64,000 nt of DNA from Bradyrhizobium canariense (GTDB lineage Bacteria; Pseudomonadota; Alphaproteobacteria; Rhizobiales; Xanthobacteraceae), in assembly GCF_900105125.1 (NCBI RefSeq), contig NZ_LT629750.1:6413001-6477000 (forward strand), given 5' to 3'. The notes beneath the pieces are model-generated. The model saw only the letters and a list, made by a program, of their open reading frames with translations, made no database searches and was not told the origin of the DNA. Positions 57,114 through 64,000 of the stretch are shown here, piece after piece. How positions within the stretch are numbered: the stretch's first letter is position 1; every line of letters starts with the position of its first letter. The translations under genes and the position numbers were made by a program.

Positions 57114-59875
57114 CCAAGATCCAATTCGAACTCGACGGCAAGCAGGTCGAAGCCATCGACGGCGAGACCATCTGGCAGGTCGCCAAACGCCAGGGCCACG
57201 AGATTCCGCACCTTTGCTATTCCCCTGAGCCGGATTATCGGCCGGACGGCAATTGCCGCGCCTGCATGGTGGAGATTGAGGGCGAGCGCGTATTGGCGGC
57301 TTCCTGCAAGCGCACGCCCAGTGTCGGCATGAAAGTCAAATCGGAGAGTGCACGCGCCGTCGCAGCGCAGAAGATGGTGATGGAGCTTCTGGTTGCCGAC
57401 CAGCCGGCACGCGAAACCTCGCATGATCCGGATTCGAAATTCTGGCACTGGGCCGAAAAAGTCGAAGTGACCAAAAGCCGCTTCCCGGCGGCTGAGCGCT
57501 GGCAGGCTGATGCCAGCCATCCCGCGATGCGGGTCAATCTCGATTCCTGCATCCAGTGCGGCCTCTGCGTGCGCGCCTGCCGTGAAGTGCAGGTCAACGA
57601 CGTCATCGGCATGGCTTATCGTAGTCACGGGTCGAAAATAGTGTTCGACTTCGACGATCCGATGGGAGAATCGACCTGCGTGGCCTGCGGCGAATGCGTG
57701 CAGGCCTGTCCGACCGGCGCATTGATGCCGGCGGTCATGCTCGACGAGAACCAGACCCGAGTCACCTATCCGGACCGGAAGGTGGATTCGCTGTGCCCGT
57801 TCTGCGGCGTCGGCTGTCAGGTCACCTATCAGGTCAAGGATGAGAAGGTTATCTATGCCGAAGGCCGTGATGGCCCGGCTAACCACAACCGGCTCTGCGT
57901 CAAGGGCCGCTTCGGCTTCGACTACATCCATCATCCGCATCGTCTCACCAAACCGCTGGTGCGTTTGCCGAATGCGAAGAAGGACTCCAACGATCAGGTC
58001 GACCCGGCCAATCCGTTCACGCATTTCCGCGAAGCCTCCTGGGAGGAGGCGCTCGATGTTGCCGCCAAGGGTCTCGTCAAGATCCGCGACGGGAAGGGCG
58101 TCAAGGCGCTGGCCGGTTTCGGCTCGGCCAAGGGCTCCAACGAGGAAGCGTATCTGTTCCAGAAGCTGGTGCGTACCGGCTTCGGATCCAACAACGTCGA
58201 TCACTGCACGCGGCTGTGCCATGCCTCCTCGGTCGCAGCCCTGATGGAAGGGCTGAACTCCGGCGCGGTGTCGGCGCCGTTCTCGGCGGCGATGGATGCC
58301 GAAGTCATCATCGTGATCGGCGCCAATCCGACCGTGAACCATCCGGTGGCCGCGACCTTCATCAAGAACGCAGCCAAGCGTGGCGCCAAGCTGATCGTGA
58401 TCGATCCGCGCCGGCAGTCCTTGTCGCGTTACGCCTACAAGCACCTGCAATTCAAGCCCGGCAGCGACGTCGCGATGCTCAACGCGATGATCAACACCAT
58501 CATCACCGAAGGCTTGACCGACGAGCAATATATCGCGGGCTACACCGAAGGCTTCGACGAACTGAAGGAACGCATCAAGGAATTCACGCCGGAGAAGATG
58601 GAGCCGATCTGCGGCATTCCCGCGGAAACCCTGCGCGAGGTGGCGCGGACGTATGCGCGCGCTCGGGCCTCGATCATCTTCTGGGGCATGGGCATCAGCC
58701 AGCATGTTCATGGCACCGACAATGCGCGCTGCCTGATCGCGCTGGCGCTGATCACCGGGCAGGTCGGCCGGCCCGGCACCGGGCTGCATCCGCTGCGCGG
58801 GCAAAACAATGTGCAGGGCGCTTCCGACGCCGGGCTGATCCCGATGTTCCTGCCGGATTATCAACCGGTCGGACGCACCGATCTGCGCGAACCGTTCGAG
58901 AAGCTCTGGCATCAGGATCTCGATCCGAATCGCGGGCTGACCGTGGTCGAGATCATGAACGCGATCCATGCCGGCGAGATCACCGGCATGTATATCGAGG
59001 GTGAAAACCCCGCGATGTCCGACCCTGACTTGCAACACGCACGCGAGGCGCTGGCCAAGCTCGATCATCTCGTCGTGCAGGATCTGTTCGTCACCGAAAC
59101 GGCATTCCACGCCGACGTCATTTTGCCCGCCTCGGCTTTTGCGGAAAAGTCCGGCACCTTCACCAATACCGATCGCCGCGTGCAGCTGGCGCGCGAGGTG
59201 ATCAAGCCGCCCGGCGATGCACGGCAGGATCTATGGATCATCCAGGAGATCGCCAGGCGCATGGGCCTCGACTGGCGCTATGAGGGGCCGGCCGACGTCT
59301 TCGCCGAAATGACGCAGGTGATGCCGTCGCTGAACAACATCACCTGGGAGCGGCTGGTGCGCGAGGGCGCGGTGACCTATCCGGTCGACGATCCGCATCT
59401 GCCCGGGAACGAGATCATCTTTACGACCGGCTATCCGACCGAGAGCGGCCGCGGCAGGATCGTGCCGGCGCATGTGCTGCCGCCGGACGAATTGCCCGAC
59501 GACGAATATCCGATGGTGCTCTCTACCGGGCGCGTGCTCGAGCATTGGCATACCGGCTCGATGACCCGGCGTTCCCACGTGCTCGACCAGATCGAGCCTG
59601 AGGCGGTGGCTTTCATGTCGCCGAGGGATATGCGGCGGTTGCAGGTGTGGCCCGGCGATTTCATCCGGCTGGAAACGCGCCGCGGCGCCGTCGAACTCAA
59701 AGTCCGCTCCGACCGCGACGTGCCGGAAAACATGGTGTTCATGCCGTTCTGCTACGCGGAGGCGGCGGCGAACCTGTTGACCAATCCCGCGCTCGATCCA
59801 TTCGGCAAGATTCCGGAGTTCAAGTTCTGCGCCGTCAGGGCTGAAAAGGCCGAGCTTCGCAGCGCCGCTGAATAG
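57110..59875 (+). CDS. fdsA: NAD-dependent formate dehydrogenase catalytic subunit (Mo-bisMGD)
   Basis: 921 residues. N-terminal [2Fe-2S] domain (CYSPEPDYRPDGNCRACMVE), then two [4Fe-4S] clusters (CIQCGLCVRAC, CVACGECVQAC) and a third in the catalytic part (CPFCGVGC). The molybdenum ligand is C370 in DHCTRLCHA, so this is a cysteine and not a selenocysteine enzyme. The C-terminal STGRVLEHWHTGSMTRRS block binds the cofactor. It oxidises formate to CO2 with electrons to NAD+ through FdsB. No fdsD- or fdsC-like gene follows; fdhD and mobA are 6-7 kb upstream. Confidence 0.94.
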   Translation: MTKIQFELDGKQVEAIDGETIWQVAKRQGHEIPHLCYSPEPDYRPDGNCRACMVEIEGERVLAASCKRTPSVGMKVKSESARAVAAQKMVMELLVADQPARETSHDPDSKFWHWAEKVEVTKSRFPAAERWQADASHPAMRVNLDSCIQCGLCVRACREVQVNDVIGMAYRSHGSKIVFDFDDPMGESTCVACGECVQACPTGALMPAVMLDENQTRVTYPDRKVDSLCPFCGVGCQVTYQVKDEKVIYAEGRDGPANHNRLCVKGRFGFDYIHHPHRLTKPLVRLPNAKKDSNDQVDPANPFTHFREASWEEALDVAAKGLVKIRDGKGVKALAGFGSAKGSNEEAYLFQKLVRTGFGSNNVDHCTRLCHASSVAALMEGLNSGAVSAPFSAAMDAEVIIVIGANPTVNHPVAATFIKNAAKRGAKLIVIDPRRQSLSRYAYKHLQFKPGSDVAMLNAMINTIITEGLTDEQYIAGYTEGFDELKERIKEFTPEKMEPICGIPAETLREVARTYARARASIIFWGMGISQHVHGTDNARCLIALALITGQVGRPGTGLHPLRGQNNVQGASDAGLIPMFLPDYQPVGRTDLREPFEKLWHQDLDPNRGLTVVEIMNAIHAGEITGMYIEGENPAMSDPDLQHAREALAKLDHLVVQDLFVTETAFHADVILPASAFAEKSGTFTNTDRRVQLAREVIKPPGDARQDLWIIQEIARRMGLDWRYEGPADVFAEMTQVMPSLNNITWERLVREGAVTYPVDDPHLPGNEIIFTTGYPTESGRGRIVPAHVLPPDELPDDEYPMVLSTGRVLEHWHTGSMTRRSHVLDQIEPEAVAFMSPRDMRRLQVWPGDFIRLETRRGAVELKVRSDRDVPENMVFMPFCYAEAAANLLTNPALDPFGKIPEFKFCAVRAEKAELRSAAE

Positions 59876-59937
59876 CCGCCGGTTTCGACGCCGCGCCTGT
59901 GACGAGGCTAGCAACCCGCGTCACGATATGGACGTCG

Positions 59938-60342
59938 TCAGCCTGTCCGCAACGTTCTGGAGGCGAGCCCTCGCCACAGATCGCCGGTTCGTCCGGCTGG
60001 CCTGCTGATGGAAGGTTTTTCCGGTGGATCGCACCCGATGGCAGCTGCAAAAATGCGCTTCAGCCGCTCGTCGTCAATCCTCGCAAGGTATTGACGCAAG
60101 CACACCAGGCCGGCCTCGTTCGGATCCAAAATTGATGCGCAAAGGTCTGCGCTGGTCTTTCGAAAGAATCTGAAGCCGGGATTTGCGCTGTCGTCCAGGC
60201 TCAATTTGTCGATTTCGCCCGCGATCGCGAATACCGCCAGCCTGTCGGCATTGTCCAGCGTCACGACGAACCGCAGAAGGGCAAGCTGCCAGGCGCGCAA
60301 TGTCTTGATGTGCCGTTCCGTTCCAGATGCCCCCAAACCCAT
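59938..60342 (-). CDS. Hypothetical protein
   Basis: 134 residues, no signal peptide or membrane segment. Mainly helical; the stretch RHIKTLRAWQLALLRFVVTL followed by DNADRLAVFAIAGEIDKL looks like a genuine folded core, and a second helical part has ILDPNEAGLVCLRQYLARID. I do not recognise the family; it has the look of a Bradyrhizobium-restricted protein. It is convergent with fdsA. Confidence 0.6.
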   Translation of the reverse strand: MGLGASGTERHIKTLRAWQLALLRFVVTLDNADRLAVFAIAGEIDKLSLDDSANPGFRFFRKTSADLCASILDPNEAGLVCLRQYLARIDDERLKRIFAAAIGCDPPEKPSISRPAGRTGDLWRGLASRTLRTG

Positions 60343-60368
60343 AATAGCGTTTCGACAGCCCCTCAGCC

Positions 60369-60674
60369 TTATCTCTGGCCGGCCTTGGCTTGGCCCCCAT
60401 CAGCGATCGCGGTTGCGACCTTTGTTTTGGCTGAATCAACCAATTCGGCCGAGGTCAGGCGTGGGCTCGTGAGGCGAGCCAGGTAGATCTCGGTTTTCAG
60501 TGCGATGATTCCCACCAGGGCCGTCATGATCAGCAGCATTGTGATGGCGGATCTGATAACTCCTCGCTTCGCGGTTGCGCGCGCTGCTTCGGTCCGCGTT
60601 TTACCGGGATCAGTTTCCAGCGCGCGACGGACCCGATGGTCCGATCGGGCATCATGATGGATGAGGAGAGTCAT
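60369..60674 (-). CDS. Hypothetical single-span membrane protein
   Basis: 101 residues. A basic N-terminal half is followed by one hydrophobic helix (AITMLLIMTALVGIIALKTE) and a short hydrophilic tail. Function unknown. Its ATG overlaps the stop of the upstream gene, so the two are probably cotranslated. Confidence 0.55.
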   Translation of the reverse strand: MTLLIHHDARSDHRVRRALETDPGKTRTEAARATAKRGVIRSAITMLLIMTALVGIIALKTEIYLARLTSPRLTSAELVDSAKTKVATAIADGGQAKAGQR

Positions 60675-61252
60675 GGCCGCTTTCCGAGGCGAACGAGGGT
60701 TCGCGTAACAGCGGTCAACCGGCGCAGCCCCCGCGTGAGAAAACGCTGGGTGATCTCTATGTAGGAAACAAGCGGATTACCGCCATTCTCGATATCAAGC
60801 TCAAAGCGAGTTTGCGGAAAGATGGTGGCGCATCCGGCCGGCCAGATGTTTCTCGCAAAACGAATCGCAGCCTCCTTGGACCAGAACACACCACCAAACC
60901 TTCCGTCCACATCGCGCGCGATCCAAAAACCATTTCGGTTGCGGCCGATGAAGAATACCGGAATCGCCTCGCTGAGGACCTCCGGACCGGGCCGCTGAAA
61001 CGGCGCCGCTGCGGGATGTTGAAATTTTGGAAGCAGGTCGGACGCGAGCGGCTCAGATGACAACCTCGATCCGGCTGCCGCTTGAGAGACTTCTTTGCTG
61101 TAGGTCATCGCGTTCATGGACATGCTGGTCCCAAAGGCGCGCCGACGCATGGTCGGCGCCTGCATCCCTATTAAGTCCTGACCGCATGTAAATTCGAGAC
61201 GGCTCGGCCGCGCGCCGTATAGGGACGGCATAAAGAACGCATTTGGCTTCAT
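60671..61252 (-). CDS. Hypothetical protein with IGRNRxGxW motif
   Basis: Up to 193 residues; the start is uncertain, and ATGs at about 61123 or 61108 (MSMNAMTYSKE) are alternatives. The C-terminal half contains FFIGRNRNGFWIARDVDGR, FGGVFWSKEAAIRFARN and ELDIENGGNP. The same pattern recurs in the small protein at 63215-63502, so the two are paralogues. The domain looks like a short beta-rich module; function unknown. Confidence 0.55.
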   Translation of the reverse strand: MKPNAFFMPSLYGARPSRLEFTCGQDLIGMQAPTMRRRAFGTSMSMNAMTYSKEVSQAAAGSRLSSEPLASDLLPKFQHPAAAPFQRPGPEVLSEAIPVFFIGRNRNGFWIARDVDGRFGGVFWSKEAAIRFARNIWPAGCATIFPQTRFELDIENGGNPLVSYIEITQRFLTRGLRRLTAVTRTLVRLGKRP

Positions 61253-61433
61253 GGCGCGCGCCGGGGCTGCGTGGCGCGCCTATGGCGTTCTTATGACGAG
61301 GCGAAACGGGTCCTCTCGAATTCCTATGTCCTCCGGCGCATCTTCCGGCCGGGGCAGGGCGCGACCAAACAGGAAGCGACGAGTCTGATTCAGCGAAGCT
61401 TGATCGGAACTCTGGTTGCCATGGAGACAGAAG

Positions 61434-61721
61434 ATGACCTTGGTCTTTACCCGAAATCGGTTACCCGATCCGACGCTCGATCGTCGCTCACATCGCTTGA
61501 AGTTGCGTCCGGGCAACTACCGCTTTGGAAGAATCTCGGCAAAGCCTGCCCGCGCCTATGCCAGTCGCGTTATGAGCGGTGTAAAGGCGTTCTTCGGCGC
61601 TGTGCTCAAGGTCATCGCTGCCGCCAAGCTTCGTCGTATTGAACGAGAGTTCAGGGTTCGTGGTCCTCACCATGACTGGCTCCGGATTGACGACGACCAT
61701 TTTACGCGGATCGACCACTGA
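61434..61721 (+). CDS. Hypothetical small basic protein
   Basis: 95 residues from the ATG at 61434, which has GGAGACAGAAG upstream. Very rich in Arg and His; one amphipathic helix (SGVKAFFGAVLKVIAAAKLR) is followed by RIEREFRVRGPHHDW. No family recognised. The call rests on the ribosome-binding site and the plausible helix and is moderate. Confidence 0.45.
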   Translation: MTLVFTRNRLPDPTLDRRSHRLKLRPGNYRFGRISAKPARAYASRVMSGVKAFFGAVLKVIAAAKLRRIEREFRVRGPHHDWLRIDDDHFTRIDH

Positions 61722-61763
61722 AAGCCGGATCAGCGCGGTTGCGCGAGAGTGGCTTTCTGCAAG

Positions 61764-62720
61764 CTATCTCGCGTTGCTTCGTCGGTGTGCCGGCGGACGG
61801 GCGCTCGACTTGTCGATCTGATTTTCGCCCAGGGCAGCCGCAATCGGCAGCGTAATCGCCTGTTTGGCGTCATCGTCCAGCTCGACGAGCGGCAGTCTCA
61901 CCGCCGGCCCCATGAAGCCCAGCATGCTCATGCCGTACTTCAGCGCGGCGACCGATGAATCCGCGGAGAGCAGCGCGCCGAATGCCGCAAGGCGACCCGA
62001 AAGGTCTCGCGAAACCCGCACATTGCCAGTCATGCAGCTATCGTAGCTGCGGCGGCATAGATCGGGAAACAGATTGGCCACCATCGAGATGCAGCCGTCG
62101 CCGCCGCAGGCGAGATATGCCGCTGCGTTCACGTCGTTCCCGCAAAGCAATCGAAATTCGGCCGGCAGCATCGACCTCAAACGAAACAGACGGGCCACGT
62201 TTCCGGTCGCGTCGTTCAACCCGAGGAATTGCGACGATTCCGAAAGCCGCAGGATGGTCTCATCCGACATCTCGCGCATCGTGCGGGAAGGATTGTCGTG
62301 CAGAATAATGGGAAGACTGGTCGAAGCGGCAATGTTCTGGAAATGGGCCAGGATGCCCGCCTGCATCGGCTTGTTATAGTACGGCACGACCGACAATACC
62401 GCGTAGGCGCCTTCGGCTTCGGCCCTGGCGGTCAGTTCGATCGCCTGGCTCGTTGAGTTGGAACCGGCGCCGGCGATCACAGCTATTCTGCCGCGCGCTA
62501 CTTTAACGGCGGTGCCGATGATTGCCCCGTGTTCGTCCTCGCTGAGTGTCGAGGCCTCGCCCATGGTTTCGTTGACGACGATCGCGGTCGCGCCCGATCC
62601 GATCTGGTGTTCGCAAAGCATCTCGAACGCGGGCCAGTCGATCCCGTCGTGGTCATCAAATGGCGTAGGAAGGTCGGCGATGAAGCCGCCGAGCCAGTGC
62701 GATGGATAAATTCTGGCCAT
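61764..62720 (-). CDS. DapA-family protein lacking catalytic Lys and Tyr
   Basis: 318 residues from the ATG at 62720. The (beta/alpha)8 DapA/NAL fold is clear: VNETMGEASTLSEDEH (normally GTTGES.TLS.EEH), VVPYYNKPMQAGILAHF, LHDNPSRT and GLNDATGNVARL. In active members the last two read YNVPSRT and GIKEATGD. Here the Schiff-base Lys is N169 and the catalytic Tyr is H141. It can hardly perform the usual pyruvate aldol chemistry, so it may be a binding protein or use another mechanism. The preceding gene on the same strand ends two bases before its start. Confidence 0.85.
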   Translation of the reverse strand: MARIYPSHWLGGFIADLPTPFDDHDGIDWPAFEMLCEHQIGSGATAIVVNETMGEASTLSEDEHGAIIGTAVKVARGRIAVIAGAGSNSTSQAIELTARAEAEGAYAVLSVVPYYNKPMQAGILAHFQNIAASTSLPIILHDNPSRTMREMSDETILRLSESSQFLGLNDATGNVARLFRLRSMLPAEFRLLCGNDVNAAAYLACGGDGCISMVANLFPDLCRRSYDSCMTGNVRVSRDLSGRLAAFGALLSADSSVAALKYGMSMLGFMGPAVRLPLVELDDDAKQAITLPIAAALGENQIDKSSARPPAHRRSNAR

Positions 62721-62722
62721 GA

Positions 62723-63178
62723 TCACGCCACGTTTTGAATGACACCGAAGTCCTGGCCGAATTCGTGACGGTGCGCCGCCAGCACGAAGCTTTCCCGGCA
62801 ACGGGCGCCGGCTTCTATTCTGAATCCAAGCTGCTGCAATTTCACCCGAACCCTGGCGACAAGTCCGCTTTCGCGCGACTCGATCGATATGGCGATATTG
62901 GCGGCTGAGTTGAGAAATCTCGAGATCTGAACAACCGCGGCCTCAATGGCCTGATAGGAGTTACATCCGCCGATCAGCCCCGCCGCGTGTTGCCCACAGG
63001 GCGTGCGGCAGGCCGATGCGAGGACACCAAAGTCAAATCCTCGTCGCTTGAGAGCCAGATAAAGCTCGATGCTTTCGTTTCCGGCGACGACGATCCGATG
63101 CGATTTGGCAAGGTGTGCGAGATCGATCATCGTATCGACAATCTCGTCTCGTGGTGAAGAGAGCGGCTGTCGCGACAT
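62723..63178 (-). CDS. Hypothetical protein
   Basis: 151 residues. The core looks like a Rossmann-type fold: HRIVVAGNESIELYLALKRR, FDFGVLASACRTPCGQH, then two helices and a C-terminal FRIEAGARCRESFVLAAHRH. No catalytic motif recognised. Directly upstream of the DapA-like gene and probably cotranscribed with it, so it may belong to the same unknown function. Confidence 0.6.
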   Translation of the reverse strand: MSRQPLSSPRDEIVDTMIDLAHLAKSHRIVVAGNESIELYLALKRRGFDFGVLASACRTPCGQHAAGLIGGCNSYQAIEAAVVQISRFLNSAANIAISIESRESGLVARVRVKLQQLGFRIEAGARCRESFVLAAHRHEFGQDFGVIQNVA

Positions 63179-63214
63179 AGGAGTGTTCCCTTTGTTCGAG
63201 GTGAACGCGGGCGC

Positions 63215-63502
63215 CTAGGCGGCGCGGCTTCGAAGGGAGGTTTCGTCAATTCCGGTCGCTTCGGGGAGAAACGACGCCTTGCGGTGCATGTCGAGTTCGA
63301 CAATGTTGTTCGTCAGCACGATCGTTTCCGGATGATGACCGTTCTCGAACAATGCGTATTTCATGGCCTGCGCGCGGTTGACGAATAATCCGCCGAACAG
63401 TCCGTTCTGTTCCTGGGCGACCCAATTGCCCCTGCTGTTCCGTCCAATAATGACAATGTTAGATGTGCACGATGGAGGCTCTTCAATCGTCTTCACAGTC
63501 AT
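63215..63502 (-). CDS. Hypothetical small protein with IGRNSxGNW motif
   Basis: 95 residues. IVIIGRNSRGNWVAQEQNGL, FGGLFVNRAQAMKYALFENG and IVELDMHRK align with the C-terminal half of the protein at 60671-61252, so this is a one-domain paralogue. The ATG follows GGAGATGACTG-like sequence. Function unknown. First of three leftward genes ending with the DapA-like gene. Confidence 0.65.
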   Translation of the reverse strand: MTVKTIEEPPSCTSNIVIIGRNSRGNWVAQEQNGLFGGLFVNRAQAMKYALFENGHHPETIVLTNNIVELDMHRKASFLPEATGIDETSLRSRAA

Positions 63503-63685
63503 CTCCTGATGGTTGGCGGCGATGCCGTCGAAGCAATCGCACTGCCGTTTTTTTGTGATTGAGATATCGAGGAGATCGCATATGAATTCGAGAGCGGGGC
63601 AACTTCTATTTCATAAGAGAGATGTAGTGGTCGTGGCGCGTTGAACATTGATGAGAAGTTTAGGATTGGTTGTGAGAATGGGCCT

Positions 63686-63970
63686 TCACGAAGGAGCCAC
63701 CTGACTGACCGTGACCGTCAACGCACAAAGCAAGCCGTAGACCGCGGCTTCGTCCCAGTTCGTCAGCGTGCCTGCGAACGGTCGTTCCCTGCGCATGATG
63801 GCGGTGACGATGCAAACAACGACGGACAGCAGCAATAGTGCCGCCAGGCTCCGCGCGAAGCCAAGCTTGCCGAATGCCGAAAACAGGCAAAGCACCAGCA
63901 TTCGCAGACTGAACCGCATGATGACGTGAAGCGTTTTGCCGTTCAGTGTCACTGGAAACGAGCGAGGCAT
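63686..63970 (-). CDS. Hypothetical small membrane protein
   Basis: 94 residues with two or three hydrophobic segments (LRMLVLCLFSAFG, SLAALLLLSVVVCIVTAIM, AAVYGLLCALTVTVSQVA). No known family recognised. The ATG at 63970 is preceded by GGGGAACCAAATG-type sequence. A plausible inner-membrane protein of unknown function. Confidence 0.6.
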   Translation of the reverse strand: MPRSFPVTLNGKTLHVIMRFSLRMLVLCLFSAFGKLGFARSLAALLLLSVVVCIVTAIMRRERPFAGTLTNWDEAAVYGLLCALTVTVSQVAPS

Positions 63971-64000
63971 TTGGTTCCCCGGGGAGATTGCCGTCAGGCG

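Noticed and set aside
57035..59110. Very long open frame antisense to fdsA (about 690 codons)
   Set aside because: It is a by-product of high GC at third positions in fdsA; the translation is compositionally odd and resembles no family. The same applies to long antisense frames at 1726-3225, 17754-19295 and 3361-4254.

Overview
The window looks like a chromosome segment of a Bradyrhizobium-type alphaproteobacterium (Nitrobacteraceae). This is inferred from the high GC content, the style of the proteins (many orphan LivK-, TctC- and TAXI-type binding proteins, YtcJ-type amidohydrolases, GntR/FCD regulators) and intergenic palindromic repeats of the kind common in that group. No rRNA, CRISPR array or phage structural genes are visible.

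Bases 1-30,800 form a catabolic and transport region. It holds a flavin amine-oxidase fragment at the left edge, three YtcJ-type amidohydrolases, one internally deleted amidohydrolase, two metallo-beta-lactamase-fold hydrolases, three LivK-type binding proteins plus one NMT1/dihydroxyphthalate-decarboxylase-like binding protein, and two complete LivHMGF ABC transporters. Two ring-cleavage modules sit among them. One is a 3-hydroxyanthranilate 3,4-dioxygenase / aminomuconate-semialdehyde dehydrogenase / RidA operon (14.3-17.0 kb). The other is a class III (LigAB-type) extradiol dioxygenase with an ACMSD-superfamily amidohydrolase (27.2-29.4 kb), divergent from a LivHMGF-creatininase-isochorismatase operon. 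Serine-recombinase remnants mark both ends of this region (1.1-1.5 kb and 29.5-29.9 kb).

Bases 30-43 kb hold the most unusual system. A leftward operon encodes a heme-oxygenase-like diiron protein with all six expected iron ligands, two [2Fe-2S] ferredoxins and a small unrecognised protein. A divergent operon encodes a permease, an aldehyde dehydrogenase, a GlcG/HbpS protein, a [2Fe-2S]-FAD-NAD reductase and a gamma-glutamyltransferase-like Ntn hydrolase. A GntR/FCD regulator lies beside them. TTGTATAC-type palindromes occur twice in the divergent promoter and once before an amidase-MFS operon 10 kb away, which suggests one regulon. The amidase-MFS segment is bracketed by a 23-bp direct repeat.

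At 43.2-43.6 kb an IS5-type transposase tail, a dead tyrosine-recombinase tail and a tRNA(CAU) gene lie side by side. This is probably the edge of an old integrative island. To the right the region looks more like core genome: orphan TctC and TAXI binding proteins, then a molybdenum-cofactor/formate dehydrogenase cluster (two MoeA-like proteins, one fused to a binding-protein domain, then mobA, fdhD, mobB, moeA, a TusA-like protein, an OFA-family oxalate/formate antiporter, fdsGB fusion and fdsA). The last 4 kb carry small hypothetical proteins and a DapA-family protein that lacks both the Schiff-base lysine and the catalytic tyrosine.

All functions are inferred from motifs and context by reading the sequence; no database search was run.
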